A DNA stretch of 45,957 nt, taken from NCBI GenBank assembly GCA_032718475.1, contig JAUCBJ010005095.1, positions 1 through 45,957 on the forward strand, given 5' to 3'. The stretch comes from Nemertoderma westbladi. Lineage: Eukaryota > Xenacoelomorpha > Nemertodermatida > Nemertodermatidae. The translations under genes and the position numbers were made by a program. Positions 21,459-32,545 of this stretch are shown here, piece by piece (positions within the stretch are counted from its first letter, which is position 1; every line of letters begins with the position of its first letter). Under the pieces are notes generated by a model, which worked only from the letters and a program-made list of their open reading frames with translations, searched no databases and was not told the origin of the DNA.

Positions 21459-21634
21459 TAGTAGGTGTGATATAATAATTTTTGAGAGACATCATCATTA
21501 AACTAAGAGACTACACTAATAAATAAACTGTTATTGAAATCTTTTCATTTTACCTAATCTAATGAGATATAGCGGCTAAAAAGATAAGATGCTTAAATCG
21601 TTTAATCAATGTTAAGGGCATTTTATTTTTACTT

Positions 21635-21758
21635 GGTTTGGATTTCATCTGTTGTTTTTTTTTGCATCAAATTCAAATTAATCCTTCTATTTGGTACGGT
21701 TTGGATTTTATCTATTGTTTTTTTTTTTGCATCAAATTAAAATCAAACCTATTTGGTA
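21635..21758. repeat. Imperfect 63-bp tandem duplication
   Basis: GGTTTGGATTTCATCTGTTG...TTTGGTA at about 21635-21695 is repeated at 21698-21758 with scattered differences and a varying T-run. Confidence 0.7.
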
Positions 21759-21816
21759 TGCTTCAAGGGTCCAAAATGTAATTTTGGTACAGAATATGTA
21801 ATTTTCTATTTTTCAG

Positions 21817-22685
21817 AGCGCAGATCACGGATGCGTCCCTGCGAAATTCATTGCTCTGGAACAAGTTTGAAATTGTAGCCCTCACAAAGAATATAAGAGT
21901 TGGAAGTGATCCCTCACAGCCCAGTTTGACAGCTATTTACAACTTACTGGGAAATGGCAAGCTTCCAGTGATTGAAGATCCTGACTGGATCAAGCTCCAA
22001 TCTGAATTAATATACACAATTGGTAACTTTGTCAGGTTTGAATCACCAATATGAAAATGTTTACTCTTAATATACAAATGATATTACAAAACGATATACA
22101 AGCCGATATGTTTGTATCACCACAGCCAAACATTTACTGTATACATTTCACTTGTATACTGTATCCATTTCCTGGACTGGTGGAGAAGGTCCCTTTCCAT
22201 GGATACCATGGGTTGCTGAAAGAGCCATTCTTGCTCTGTGGAATGTTGAGTTGATGTCGATATAATCAATGAAGCAGTGATGGCAACGTTTCCTGGCGAG
22301 CCAATAATTTTATATAGCACTGATAGCACAGAAGATCCTGCGGAAGCTAAAACGTTTCCTGTGCAGTATCTCAATATACTAACTCAACAAGGACTTCCAC
22401 CACACGCCTTGGTTCTAAAGGTTGGAAAAAGTTTCAAAAAAACTACTTTTTATTATAATTTATTTGGCTTCTATGAATGTATACAAGTTTAGTGAATTAT
22501 TGTGTGAATTTTAATTAATATAAGCTTATCTATGTAGTGCATGTCGTTCTCGAAAATAGTATTTCATGAGGGTATTATTCTTATGCTGCTGAGAAATTTG
22601 AACTGCCATCAAGGACTTTGCAATGGGACATACCTCATTCTGGAGAAAGTCTGTAGTGGCCTATTACAATGCACTATTTCCAGTG
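21817..22685 (+). pseudogene. Helitron PIF1-like helicase, C-terminal remnant
   Basis: Three blocks in order on the plus strand. 21817-22022: ASLRNSLLWNKFEIVALTKN followed by IRVGS and LLGNGKLPVIEDPD, preceded by a TTTTTCAG acceptor and followed by a possible GTAACT donor. About 22190-22430: AERAILALWNVE, then DVDIINEAVMATFPGE, FPVQYLNILTQQGLPPHALVLKVG. 22571-22685: LMLLRNLNCHQGLCNGTYLI, ending at a GTAAGT donor. These are the late superfamily-1 helicase motifs of Helitron RepHel proteins (NMR-type motif, ...ERAILA, LNxLTxxGxPPHxLxLKxG, LLRNL...GLCNGTR). A 2-nt frame change near 22256 and untidy intron borders indicate decay. The helicase would unwind donor DNA in rolling-circle transposition. 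Confidence 0.8.
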
Positions 22686-23036
22686 GTAAGTTTCAAACAA
22701 TAATACACTAAATTATTCTTCCCTTCTCTTTCATCACTTTATTTAGGTTATTGTAAACACCCTTTAGGGCTACATTTACACTTATTAAAATAAAAGTTGA
22801 ACTTGTTTTTCACTATTCTCGGGGCATTTTATTTACCGAGCGATAGCGAGGCTAATAATGGGTTGAGAGAATATTGAAATTAACTTTATATATATTTTTT
22901 CCCCATGTAATACGTAAATTTATTCTTAAACTTTTTTTGTTGCTCAATTCTTTAATATAAGATAGAAGAGCGATATTTATTTATTTTATTCTTTAATCCA
23001 GACATACATAACCCATATAGTTAACCCATATAGTAT
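22686..23036. other. Non-coding stretch after the helicase remnant
   Basis: Follows a GTAAGT splice donor at 22686; no further Helitron exon recognised. A short CCCATATAGTTAA repeat occurs at about 23010-23035. Confidence 0.4.
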
Positions 23037-23955
23037 ACTTAACCAAATTGTTACACACATTCTTAAGTTTGGAAATCATGTATTTTATACAACTCAAGAG
23101 AAGCTTTAAAACATTTCACCCATGCTGCTTTTCGTCTGTATTTGCAATTGAATTCTTTCATCAATACCAGAACAAGATTGCAAGCATATTTCTGCTTCTT
23201 TCCATAGCTGCAAAGATTCAATGCGTTTCAAGTTTACTAGAAAGACTTATGCCATTTATTGAATTTATTGTCAATAGAGAAGTTTTTTTTTGTTGTTTTT
23301 TATTATACATATCTTATTTATTACATTGCATCCACCATTAAAGTACCTATGTACACATTGCTACGTACACTTGACCTACACTACCATCTTGTCCATCCTG
23401 GTTTTGTGCGTCTTCCATAAGTCTATGCTCATTTGGTGGTATCATCCCCCACCTTAGGGAGTTATTAGTTCTGCAATCAACTCGTTAATGCTCTTTGTCA
23501 TAGCGGGCTGTTCTGCACAGAAGGCTCTTTAAGTCCTCAATGAGACAAAATAGTTCAGAACCATCAATATCAGTGTAATAAAACTTACCCAAATTGTTAC
23601 ACACATTCTTAAGTTTGGAAATCATGTATTTTATACAACTCAAGAGAAGCTTTAAAACATTTCTCCAATGCTGCTTTTCGTCTGTATTTGCAATTGAATT
23701 CTTTCATCAATACCAGAACAAGATTGCAAGCATATTTCTGCTTCTTTCCATAGCTGCAAAGATTCAATGCATTTCAAGTTTACTAGAAAGACTTATGCCA
23801 TTTATTGAATTTATTGTCAATAGAGAAGTTTTTTTTGTTGTTTTTTTTTTATACATATCTTATTTATTACATTGCATCCACCATTAAAGTACCTATGTAC
23901 ACATTGCTACGTACACTTGACCTACACTACCATCTTGTCCATCCTATCCTGGTTT
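23037..23955. repeat. Direct duplication of about 370 bp, period 546 bp
   Basis: 23037-23405 is repeated at 23583-23955 with only a handful of substitutions (for example CACCCATG versus CTCCAATG), a variable T-run and a small duplication at the end of the second copy. The 177 bp between them are not repeated after the second copy. On the minus strand each copy has a short coding-like frame (LQLWKEAEICLQSC), so an old exon may be included. Confidence 0.85.
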
Positions 23956-24551
23956 TACAATGTAAAATACATCAAGATGGGGAGATGAACAGGATGTAAC
24001 ACGTCTAGAATCCAAATCACTGTGAGATGGATGATCAATATCTAAGTATGAAAGATAATTGATATCGGAATAGTCAAGACCACATGCAACATCAGTGTCT
24101 GACTCAAAAACTAATGAATCATCTATCTGTAGTTCATCAATTGTACGAATTTTTGCTTTTCTAAGGTGATCCTATCACTGGAAGGGAGAAATCTGCAGTC
24201 AAACAGAGTGTGTGTATTATAAATCTTTCTATTGGCTGAGTGACACAAACAACAAAATTTTGTTGCTGTTGCTGTTCCTGTTACACAAGAACCAGATGGA
24301 AAGGAAAGTTGCTGTTTTATGTTTCGATGGAATGGGCGATTTTGAGCCTGGGTACGAAGTACCTTGTTATCATCATTGTTGTGAATCTCTTCGAGAAGAG
24401 AGTCTAGTGCTAATGATATTTCAGGCTTATTAGAGGAAAGTGTTTTATTTCGCAATTCTGCTCCATATTTCTGCTTAATCAAACCTGGAAGACCAATGTG
24501 TATTTTATTCAGCCATAGAAAAACAATTACATTTTCTACAGTAGGTGACAA
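23950..24551 (-). pseudogene. Retroelement Gag-like remnant
   Basis: The frame 24551-24123 contains FLWLNKIHIGLPGLIKQKYG, ELRNKTLSSNKPEISLALDS and a zinc-binding FCCLCHSANRKIYNTHTLFD followed by CRFLPSSDR. This order (LP-x-L-V/I-KQRYG-x-ELR, then LASIKPEISxALDSLL, then C-x2-C...H...C and FLPxSDR) is what I recall for Gag proteins of Ty3/gypsy-like elements in marine invertebrates. An acidic continuation can be followed on the minus strand to about 23950 (LDSRRVTSCSSPHLDVFY), resembling the approach to a protease domain, but no protease, RT or LTR follows. The duplication at 23583-23955 replaces the expected pol region. Confidence 0.5.
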
Positions 24552-24715
24552 TTCCTCATCTATAGTAGGAATATCTCCATATTCAGCTAGCTATATGTAT
24601 TTAATTGAGATTTGAGATTCCGTATAAAATATAGTAACATTATACGTCGTGAACATTGATACCGCTGGTGATATTTTTTTTCAAATAAAACAATATGTTC
24701 GACATAAAAACGTAA

Positions 24716-24909
24716 TGGAAAACACTATTTTCAACTCATTTTCTTTAGCGAAATTCAGATAGTCTGCCCTCATTTTTTTCCACTCGTTGGCATTTTAACA
24801 CTCGCTTCGTTCGTGCTAAAAACCTGCCAACTCTTGTAAAACTCAACCACTCCTACAGAATAGTTGAATTTCGCTAAATTAAAATGAGTGAAAAAAGCGG
24901 TGTTTTCCA
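24716..24909. mobile_element. Fold-back MITE of about 194 bp
   Basis: TGGAAAACAC at 24716 and its reverse complement at 24900-24909 begin inverted repeats that extend about 45 bp inward with mismatches (both reach the word TTTAGCGAAATTC). The middle holds GCTTCGTTCGTGC-type sequence. No unambiguous target duplication. No coding capacity. Confidence 0.65.
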
Positions 24910-25689
24910 CTTACTTTCTTTTTATCGAATAATAGTCCTTTATTGTTCAAAGCTTCAAAATATTAGAACACCATTATCAAAACAAAAGCTATTAAGAACA
25001 AAACTGAATATATATGTATGTATGATTTATGTACAGTACATACATAGATTAAGTTGATTGACATTTATACAATTATCAGCCAGCACAGGCTGACTGGTTC
25101 AGACAGTACATTGTTATCACATGAGTCAAAATCTTGAGGAAGACTCTGTAGACATGTCCATGTTTCTGAATAACTACTAATTTCTGAATATCTGACAGTA
25201 CAATAATTGTCATCATGTAAGTCGAATTCTGGGGAAGACACTGTGGGCACCAGCACATCCATGTTTAATCACAAATGTTACATTTAACACAAATCAGTCT
25301 TGGGTGTGCATGCCAATATTGTTTACAATCACAACAATGGTTGATAGGGTTTTCCTTGACTTCTTCTTCAATATGACTAGAGCTAGCAGTAGGTTGTTTA
25401 TGTTTCCACTAGCAATGAGTATGGTTTCTTTGACAATTATTTAATGTTATTGTTGCCATCTTTCTTAGTTTTCTTAGCAGCTTATTTAAGGTGAGCAGTT
25501 TTGATCGCATTTCTTTCAGCTCGGAGGTTTTCAGAGACCTCATTGCTTTTAAGAGTCCCATGCCTTGATTTTGACATGAAATGGCCGCTTCCAATGTGCT
25601 GGTATGTATTCGTGGGGAGGTGCAAAATTATCTGCATAATCAGGACTAATAATACTGTACTTTACAATTGGATGCTCACGAAATAAATA
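24910..25689. other. Unassigned stretch with weak minus-strand frames
   Basis: Minus-strand frames at 25065-25262 (acidic) and 25409-25594 (basic, KLLTLNKLLRKLRKMATI) could be upstream parts of the Gag-like remnant, but carry no motif I recognise. Confidence 0.3.
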
Positions 25690-25990
25690 GGTTATAATTG
25701 TAGTTGGTGCAGGCAGATGTTGGGATGGGTGTTGGAATGTTGTTGATAATATATAATTTTGTATGGCTGTTGTAAAGGTTGGTGATGCAGAAATTGGGAT
25801 GGATTTTGTAATAGTTGCTGATGCAGATTTTGTGATGGCTGTTGGAGTCATTATTGATGTTGATGTCATTATGGTTGGTGATGACTATGCTGGGAAGGCT
25901 GTTGGAGTCAATGTTGATGTTATTATGATTGTTTGAATGGTTAGTAATGAAGATGCTGGGATGGCTGTAGGAGACATTGTTGTAATTGGA
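25690..25990. repeat. Degenerate GATGCTGGGATGGCTGTTG-type minisatellite
   Basis: Variants of GTTGGTGATGCAG...GGGATGG..TGTTGGAGTCA recur every 55-65 bp. Read on the minus strand it gives a T/I/S/A-rich peptide at 25549-25869, whose last part (PAHWKRPFHVKIKAW) is not repetitive and may be real old coding sequence. Confidence 0.55.
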
Positions 25991-26239
25991 CTCGTAGACT
26001 GTCTGTTCTGGTAATTGAATAACATATGTACCATTTACCTTACTATCACCATCCCCTCTTCAAGTCCATCCATACATCCATGGGTATTGATAAAGAATTC
26101 CAATGCCACTGCCTGTTCATGTCCCAGTTCTACATCATTGTGCTTTCCAGTAGAAGCAGTTTCAGATTCTATATTGCTGTTTCAGCTTCTATATTACCTT
26201 CTTTCTATCTGTATATTTTGCGACATAATTGACCTAGGT

Positions 26240-27190
26240 ATTAACAAATCTACATCGACAGCCTGGAGGATGCCCATACTTCACCAGCTGACTTTTGTCA
26301 ATGGCATTATAAATACCATACCAGATTTCCAGAACCCATTCTTTATAGAACTCAACGAGTACTATCCTCAAAGGGACGCTTAAACATTCATTCTATGTCT
26401 TTCTTTGATATTGATTCACCCACCTTGTAGTACTTGACCCATTATAACCAGTTTCGAGAGGCTGCTCTTCAAAGATTTAAACACAGCCACATCCAGGGGC
26501 TAAAGAATATGAGTGGCATTTGGTAATAGAGCAGTGTTTGACTTTCACACTTTCATGTGCTGGGTTGATTCAGTCGATGTCTACATGACTACTATAGTTA
26601 TCAAATGTTATATATATGTTTCTTTCCATTGCTAGGAACACTGGGTAGAAAAAGTCTCTCAAACCATTTAAGTTGAAGATGGAAATCCATGAGCCCACCA
26701 TCTGAACATCCATACAACATACCTTCAGGGCCACCATCATTACACGAGCCTCCAGGAAAAACTTGCTAAATATGATATGTGACCAGCGGCATTAAAGCAT
26801 ACATCAACACTTACATGCACAGTAGTGGCCATCTGTGTCTTTGATGCATGAGATAGTTGCTTTATACTTATAGGAATGATCACTTTGGTAGTGTTCTTAT
26901 TGAGATCCACTATAGTCTTATCTGCAGTGCATTCCAGATATTTTAGGATTTGTCACTACATTCCACACTGAATGGCCAAGTCTAAATAAACTATTAACGT
27001 TTTGAGCTTCTGAAAACAGTTTATGACATCATCAATTTATTGTAGGAAACCGTTTAACGAAGGATTAATTGGCCCTCCCTCTTTGAAATCGAATCTAGGA
27101 GAATTATATGCCCCTCTAAATACGTTTATCTTATCCAAGGTCAAGGCATAAATCATACCATTATACCTGTGTGAGGTACCCCAAGCTTTG
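26240..27190 (-). pseudogene. pogo/Jerky-like DDE transposase, heavily decayed
   Basis: Reading the minus strand through several frame changes gives, in order: DLNKNTTKVIIP, SHASKTQMATTVHVSVD, NAAGHI, GGSCNDGGPEGMLYGCSDGG, LQLKWFERLFLPSVPS, a TFDNYSSHVDI segment at the place of the second catalytic aspartate (LxDGHxSH in active relatives), then LLPNATHIL, a stop at a former glutamine codon, and PLDVAVFKSLKSSL. This is the DDE_1 endonuclease order of the pogo/Tigger/Jerky group. At least four frameshifts or stops are visible. No terminal repeats or TA duplication were located. Confidence 0.75.
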
Positions 27191-27237
27191 CCATATAAAC
27201 TATATAGTTATATAACTCCTTTTCATACTATCACTTA

Positions 27238-27599
27238 AGGCCTGTTTACACATGGCAACTTTTAGAGCAACTTTCTCGGCAACTTGTAGAGCAACCCAGG
27301 TTGCTGATCAAGTTGCTCCGTGTAAACACGTAAAAAAGTTGCCGTAAAAGTTTCTCAACTTTTACGGCAACTTGAAGGAATTTGCATTGACGAATAATCA
27401 AATTAAATTATCAAAAACTAGCTGGAAGATAAAATGACCCACTATTTTACAGTCAAACTAGCCAAGTTGCTCTAAAAGTTGCCGGCCAAGTTGCTCGTAA
27501 AGTTGCCACGTGTAAACAGTGATTATATTAAGTTGCTCTGAAAAAAGTTGCTAGTTGGAGAGAAAGTTTCTCTAAAAGTTGCCACGTGTAAACAGGCCT
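27238..27599. mobile_element. 362-bp MITE with 40-bp inverted termini and TTA duplication
   Basis: 27238-27277 and the reverse complement of 27560-27599 agree at 38 of 40 positions; the ends read AGGCCTGTTTACAC. TTA flanks both sides (27235-27237 and 27600-27602), which fits a Harbinger-type 3-bp TWA duplication; TTAA cannot be symmetric with these ends. The inside is built of many GCAACTT/AAGTTGC words, with a nested palindrome at about 27338-27373. The termini do not match those of the 18341-20688 element. Confidence 0.85.
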
Positions 27600-27882
27600 T
27601 TAAGGGGAGCAATGCCGGTACAAAAAAAAACTTTTTCGAAAACTTTTTTTTCCACCTTCTAGCTTGAAATTTTATGCTTTACGAAAATCACAAGCATTTG
27701 GACGCAGCTCCACCCAATCCGGAGTTACACCCAGTTTTGTGAAAGGTGTTCGCTAAAAGCAACCATTTTTTATTTATTTTCGTTTTGAATTTATTCTGTT
27801 CTAAATATCGACTGGTAAAAAGAATGTCATGGCTTATCATTCAATGTTATATGTAGAGGGAAATTCAAACTAAACAATTAGA

Positions 27883-29164
27883 GTGTTTTCATTTATAATG
27901 GTTGTATGCATACCGGTACTATATTTCACATTGCTGGATTACTACCATAAGTTCTGGACGTTGAAGACATGCAGTTCCGACTTGAGTAATAGTAATAAAA
28001 CTGCTCAGGATGACATTGGGAAGGGCCATTACGAGGTGAATGTCAGGTATACGTATGGCCTGAGAAGCATCGGTGCTGGACAACAACAAGGGAAGGTTCT
28101 GGCAGCTGTGATGAATCTTCCGCAGCCACGATCCAGATGGTTTCAGGTTTATAATTTCATACGGACTCTAATAAAACATTTCGCTGATGAATGTATGAGT
28201 CAGGCAGCGAGTGAAGCAGTGTCTGTAAATGTGGATGACCCAAAGGATCACCTAGCTTGTAGCTTCGATGGTACCTGGCAAAAGCGGGGGCACAAAATCT
28301 TTGAATGGGGCAGTTAGCTCCATTAGTGTGGATACTGGGAAGGTTGTTGATGTTATGATTTTTAGCAAATTCTGTCACTCATGCTTGAAATTGATGCACA
28401 AGTCAGCTGAAGCTAAGGCTAAGCACGAGGAACACTGTATGAAGAACTACAATGGCTCAAGTGGTGGTATGGAAGTGGGAGGTATGTGCATAATGTAAAA
28501 CAAGGTTTATATATTTTTTATAAATCAAAAATACCGGTACTTGTCATGTATCTGTGCGCATTGATTTATATAGGCCTACCTGGATTAGCAGAATTTCCAA
28601 GCAGTTACACTGTAGTTACCGAAGAAATAACAGTACCGGTACCACAGTACCTGTACTATTTTTTAGGATCTACTTCCTATTCCAGAAATAATGATTACCT
28701 GTATCATTGTTATTATTAATTTTAGGTGCCATGGCAATTTGTCAGCGGTCTGAAGAGAGGTATGGAGTGAAGTATACAAAGTACCTTGGGGATGGTGATT
28801 CATCCATTTTTACAAAGGTGTCTGAATCTAAGCCTTACAAGCACATCCTGATGGAAAAACTTGAATGTGTAGGTCACATCCAGAAGAGGATGGGGGGTAG
28901 ACTACACAAGTTGAAGTCTAAAAACAAGGGACAGAAGTTGGCAGATGGTAAGCTTCTGATTGGTAGGGGAGACTGACTGAATCTGAAGTAGACTCTCTAC
29001 AGGTTTACTATGGAAAAGTGATTCGAGAGAACACGGATTCAGTTGCCAGTATGCGACAAGCGATTTGGGCTATTTTTTACCATAAACTATCTACAGATGA
29101 AAAACCAATGCATCAATTGTGTTCCTTGGTGGTATTAATCTCGATGTGCCAGATTATTTAACAG
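27883..29164 (+). pseudogene. Mutator-like (MULE-type) transposase, two exons, frameshifted
   Basis: From about 28035: NVRYTYGLRSIGAGQQQG, MNLPQPRSRW, ACSFDGTWQKRGH, then (after a one-base insertion in an A-run near 28297) SLNGAVSSISVDTGKVVDVM, FCHSC, NGSSGGMEVG. A GTATGT donor at 28482 and a TTTTAG acceptor ending at 28725 remove 244 bp and join MEVGG to AMAICQRSEERYG, RYTK-type KYLGDGDSSIF, LECVGHIQKRMGGRLHKLK. After a one-base loss near 28970 the frame continues LTESEVDSLQ, AIWAIFYHKLSTDEKPMHQL. This is the widespread invertebrate Mutator-like transposase domain; the aspartates in FDGTW and GDGD are candidate catalytic residues. The C-terminal end is missing. Confidence 0.8.
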
Positions 29165-30464
29165 TTCTAAAAGGGTTTTGTTTGGGGGCATGTAAAGTAA
29201 ATGGGGCTTGGAGTGTTTGGGGGAATAATAAATATGAATATTTATTTATAATAAGAATGAATTCAATCTTTCTCGATCTATTCCACATGATCTCTCATTT
29301 TTCTATAAATATTCAGTCAATATTCTTGAACTTCCATTCATGTAAATTAGTAGTAAGAAGTAAAGACCAATCTTAATCTAAAGCTGTATTTGTGCGTGAA
29401 AGGATGTCCGCCACTGGAAGGCTACTCAAATAATGTTTCGGGTTTCTTACTATGGGTTTTCAAATAATCACAATCCAGGTTACCACAGCAAAGGGTTGCT
29501 ATGGGACGAACCACGAAGTCTTGGTGAACCTTAGCATAGCGGTAAAATTACAACTTAAATACAATACAACTTCAAATAGTTCTTCTTTCTGCCACTACGG
29601 TGTGAATTGTTCGAAACTAGAAGTGCTGTAATTATTATAGAACCAACCAACCATCAGATTCAATGTTTGAACGCTAATAAGTCGACCAATCATTGATGAA
29701 AAGGAACAAAGCTTGGAACACATGGGGTCTATCAAAATTCCTGTTTTATTGATTAATTCCTGTTAGACCACAGAAACGGGTGGTTATTACATGGCCGTTT
29801 CGCACTAGCAAATGCACCTAGAGTTGTGGGTTGAACACCTACTGCTAATAACAAGTATGTCTTGCACATGGTCACTGTTATATAATTATGTTGCCATAGC
29901 AACTGGTTGTTAGGGCTGTTTTACCGGTTTTATAAGATGGAAGGCAGATGGTACCATCACTTACCATCCCTATATCCATTATGGTCTATCACATGGTTAC
30001 TGACATGAAATCTTGTCGCCATAACAACAGGTCGTTTGAGCTGTTTTGCAAGATCAGAGGTATTTTTACATGGCTAAGTTTAAATAATAAGGCAGTGATT
30101 TTTTATGTCCTTTTATTTGACTTTTTTTGTCATTTTTTTTTTACGAATTATGCATAATGACTTTTGTTGTCCTTTTAATGACTTTTATTATCCTTTTAAT
30201 GACTTTTTATGTATGTATTTCTTCAAACTGTCAGAGTGCTGATTTCTGGACTGTCAGACAGTTGATTTCACTATGCCTGTGCCAAAACATTCCATGATTC
30301 CATGATTTATAGACTATGAGATAGATTTCCATATGTGCCTGTGGTAAAAAGACTCTATATTTAATAGTTTGTGGTTGTTGTCGATAATCGATTACCACAT
30401 GACGTAGCAAAACACTCATTTTATAGCCAAAAACAATTACCAATTGATGGAAATGAGCAGGTTA
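29165..30464. other. Non-coding stretch
   Basis: No supported gene. Two diverged copies of a segment with GTTGCCATAGCAACTGGTTG and TGTCGCCATAACAACAGGTCG occur near 29890 and 30015. T-rich simple repeats at 30095-30210 contain GATTTTTTATGTCC, which recurs inverted near 32866. Confidence 0.4.
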
Positions 30465-30898
30465 AGGTAAAACAATAAACAGTCACTTTACCAAATCAGG
30501 GAAAGGAGCAGGTTACAGAGACGGAATTTTCTAACCAAAACAATAAACGATCACTTAACTAATTGAGGGAAAGGAGCAGGTTACAGAGGCGGAATTTTCT
30601 AACCAAAACAATAAACGATCACTTAACTAATTGAGGGAAAGGAGCAGGTTACAGAGGCGGGATTTTCTAACCAAAACAATAAACGATAATTTAACTAATT
30701 GAGGGAAAGGGGCAGGTTACAGAGGCGGGCCTTTCTAACCAAAACAATAAACGGTCACTTTACCAATTCAGGGAAAGGAGCAGGTTACAGAGGCGGTATT
30801 TTCTAACCAAAACAATAAACGATCATTTAACTAATTGAGGGAAAGGGGCAGGTTACAGAGGCGGGATTTTCTAACCAAAACAATAAATGATCATTTAA
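30465..30898. repeat. 68-bp minisatellite, left part
   Basis: About six and a half units containing AACCAAAACAATAAACGATC, ACTAATTGAGGGAAAGGAGC and AGGTTACAGAGGCGG. The array stops inside a unit at TTAA (30895-30898) and resumes at 32506 with the very next bases of the unit. Confidence 0.9.
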
Positions 30899-32505
30899 GG
30901 GGGGGGGTACACCCCCCCTCAGGTCAAAATTTTCATTTTTTGTTTTTTTATTTCTTCTAGAGTAGAATTTAATGCGGATTTCAAATCTGGAAACGGCTTA
31001 GCGAGATCTCTTTTACTTCTCGAGTAATGGCTGGTTTTCCGTCTGTATGTCTGTCTGTCTGTCCATCGAAATATTAAAAAGGGCATAAAATAAGCAATCT
31101 GAAATGTTTACTGTTAGGATTTTTCTTAATGTCGATGTCTGTTTTAATATTTGGAATTATCTAATCACTATGTCTGTATCGCAGTCTGTCTCTCAGTTTG
31201 TCTGTCTGTTTGTATGTCTGTCTGTCTGTCAACATGTCCGTCAAATTTTAATTAATATATATTTAATATATATTTGTGAGTTTTGTATTACATATTGAAC
31301 AGTTGTCTAATGGACTAGTTGTCTACTAGTAATAACAAATGTGAACCATCATATAACAATAGCTAGTAATAATTATTCTGGGAAACAACACTAAACTTAT
31401 TTTTTTTTAATTCCGCAGGCTCTGAGAATAGTTCAGGTGCTGCGCGAAGTCTTCATGTGCAGCATGAACTTTTCATGTGCCGCATGAAGGCTTCTCATTC
31501 TGATCAAAAAGCTTTCCGAGGTGCTCGATTAATTAACGTGCTTTATGAAGAATTTAAGTGCTACGTGAAACCTTCACCTGCTGCGCAAATGTCTCACGTG
31601 CTGCGCGAAGGTTTCACGTGCTGCGCAAAGCTTAATGTTCTGTGTAAAGGCTTATTATAAAATTATGTGGAAATTTTTATATAATTTTGAATGTTTCTTA
31701 AGGTTATCTCATTATTCCATGATTATTTATTACTAAATGACGAAATAGTATGCGATCAAAACAATACGCCAAAATGTATTTGTTCACGTGCTGCGCGAAG
31801 TGTTTTTTGGCAAGCACTCTAAAATTATTTTAACAGGTTGTTAAAAGTGGGTAGGGGTTTTTTTGAATCAAATTTCATGAAACCATTGAGAAATCACAAA
31901 ATATGGATAGGGGATAACCAATGGGAAATGAAAAGGAGATACCAGTACTGAAAATAGCGGGAACATTTGAAATATATTGTTCTTAAACTTTAAATGCGTT
32001 TTATCTCGGAATTGTATTTTTCACATTCAAAATACTACTACTCAGCCATTTCTTAACCAATTTTCGAAATTTTTTTTTTGTTTGCTTTCTTTTCGGGTTT
32101 TGATCAAAAGTTATCGGTTAGAATTTTGAATTGTGCCATATTAATTTCTTGAAATTAGTTAATATCTATTAAGTAATAATTAATATTAGTTAATAATATT
32201 TAAAAAATATTTAAGACCTAAATCAAAAATGTAACCGATAAGTTTTGTGGAGCTGAGGATGCTGATTCAGAAAAACCAAGTTTCGAAAATTTTCGTCCAA
32301 AATTGTGAGACTAGTAGTGTTTTTAGTGAAATTAACAATTTCGCTGGTGGCCGCTAGAGGGCGACGCAAATTTGAAAATTTTTTTTTTGAACCCAATCTT
32401 TGGCCATATGTTAATCCCCCGAAAGGTATAAAATATACAAAATTACACACAAGCAGAATTTATAGCCATTTGCAAAAAAAGGTCCATAGGGGGGTGTACC
32501 CCCCC
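30899..32505. mobile_element. 1607-bp non-autonomous transposon with TTAA duplication
   Basis: Both ends carry a G-run/C-run terminus (left GGGGGGGTACACCCCCCC, right its inverted counterpart) that is itself a small hairpin. TTAA is duplicated at 30895-30898 and 32506-32509, and the empty site is visible in neighbouring minisatellite units (GATCATTTAACTAATTGAGG). There is no ORF of any length. TTAA duplication is used by piggyBac, Kolobok and Sola3-type elements; the ends alone do not choose between them. Inside are a (TCTG)n tract at 31040-31240 and GTGCTGCGCGAAG repeats. Confidence 0.85.
31428..31804. repeat. Degenerate CACGTGCTGCGCGAAGG repeats
   Basis: Variants of GTGCTGCGCGAAG occur about every 20-30 bp from 31437 to 31650, with one isolated exact copy at about 31785-31801. 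The most regular part is 31570-31640. They lie within the TTAA element. Confidence 0.7.
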
Positions 32506-32545
32506 TTAACTAATTGAGGGAAAGGAGCAGGTTACAGAGACTATA
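32506..32545. repeat. 68-bp minisatellite, right part
   Basis: TTAACTAATTGAGGGAAAGG and GAGCAGGTTACAGAG continue the interrupted unit, then the array ends. Confidence 0.9.

Noticed and set aside
25065-25262. Two overlapping minus-strand small genes
   Set aside because: Both are open by chance in AT-rich DNA; no motif, no conserved start, and each overlaps the other in a different frame.
27238-27599. MITE at 27238 as a deletion derivative of the Harbinger element at 18341
   Set aside because: The terminal sequences differ (AGGCCTGTTTACAC versus GGCCCAGTTGCACG), so they belong to different families.
30465-30898. CRISPR-like array
   Set aside because: The 68-bp units are directly adjacent with no unique spacers; it is a minisatellite in a eukaryotic genome.
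31104-31298. Plus-strand ORF rich in SVSQ/VCLF
   Set aside because: It is the translation of a (TCTG)n microsatellite inside the TTAA element.
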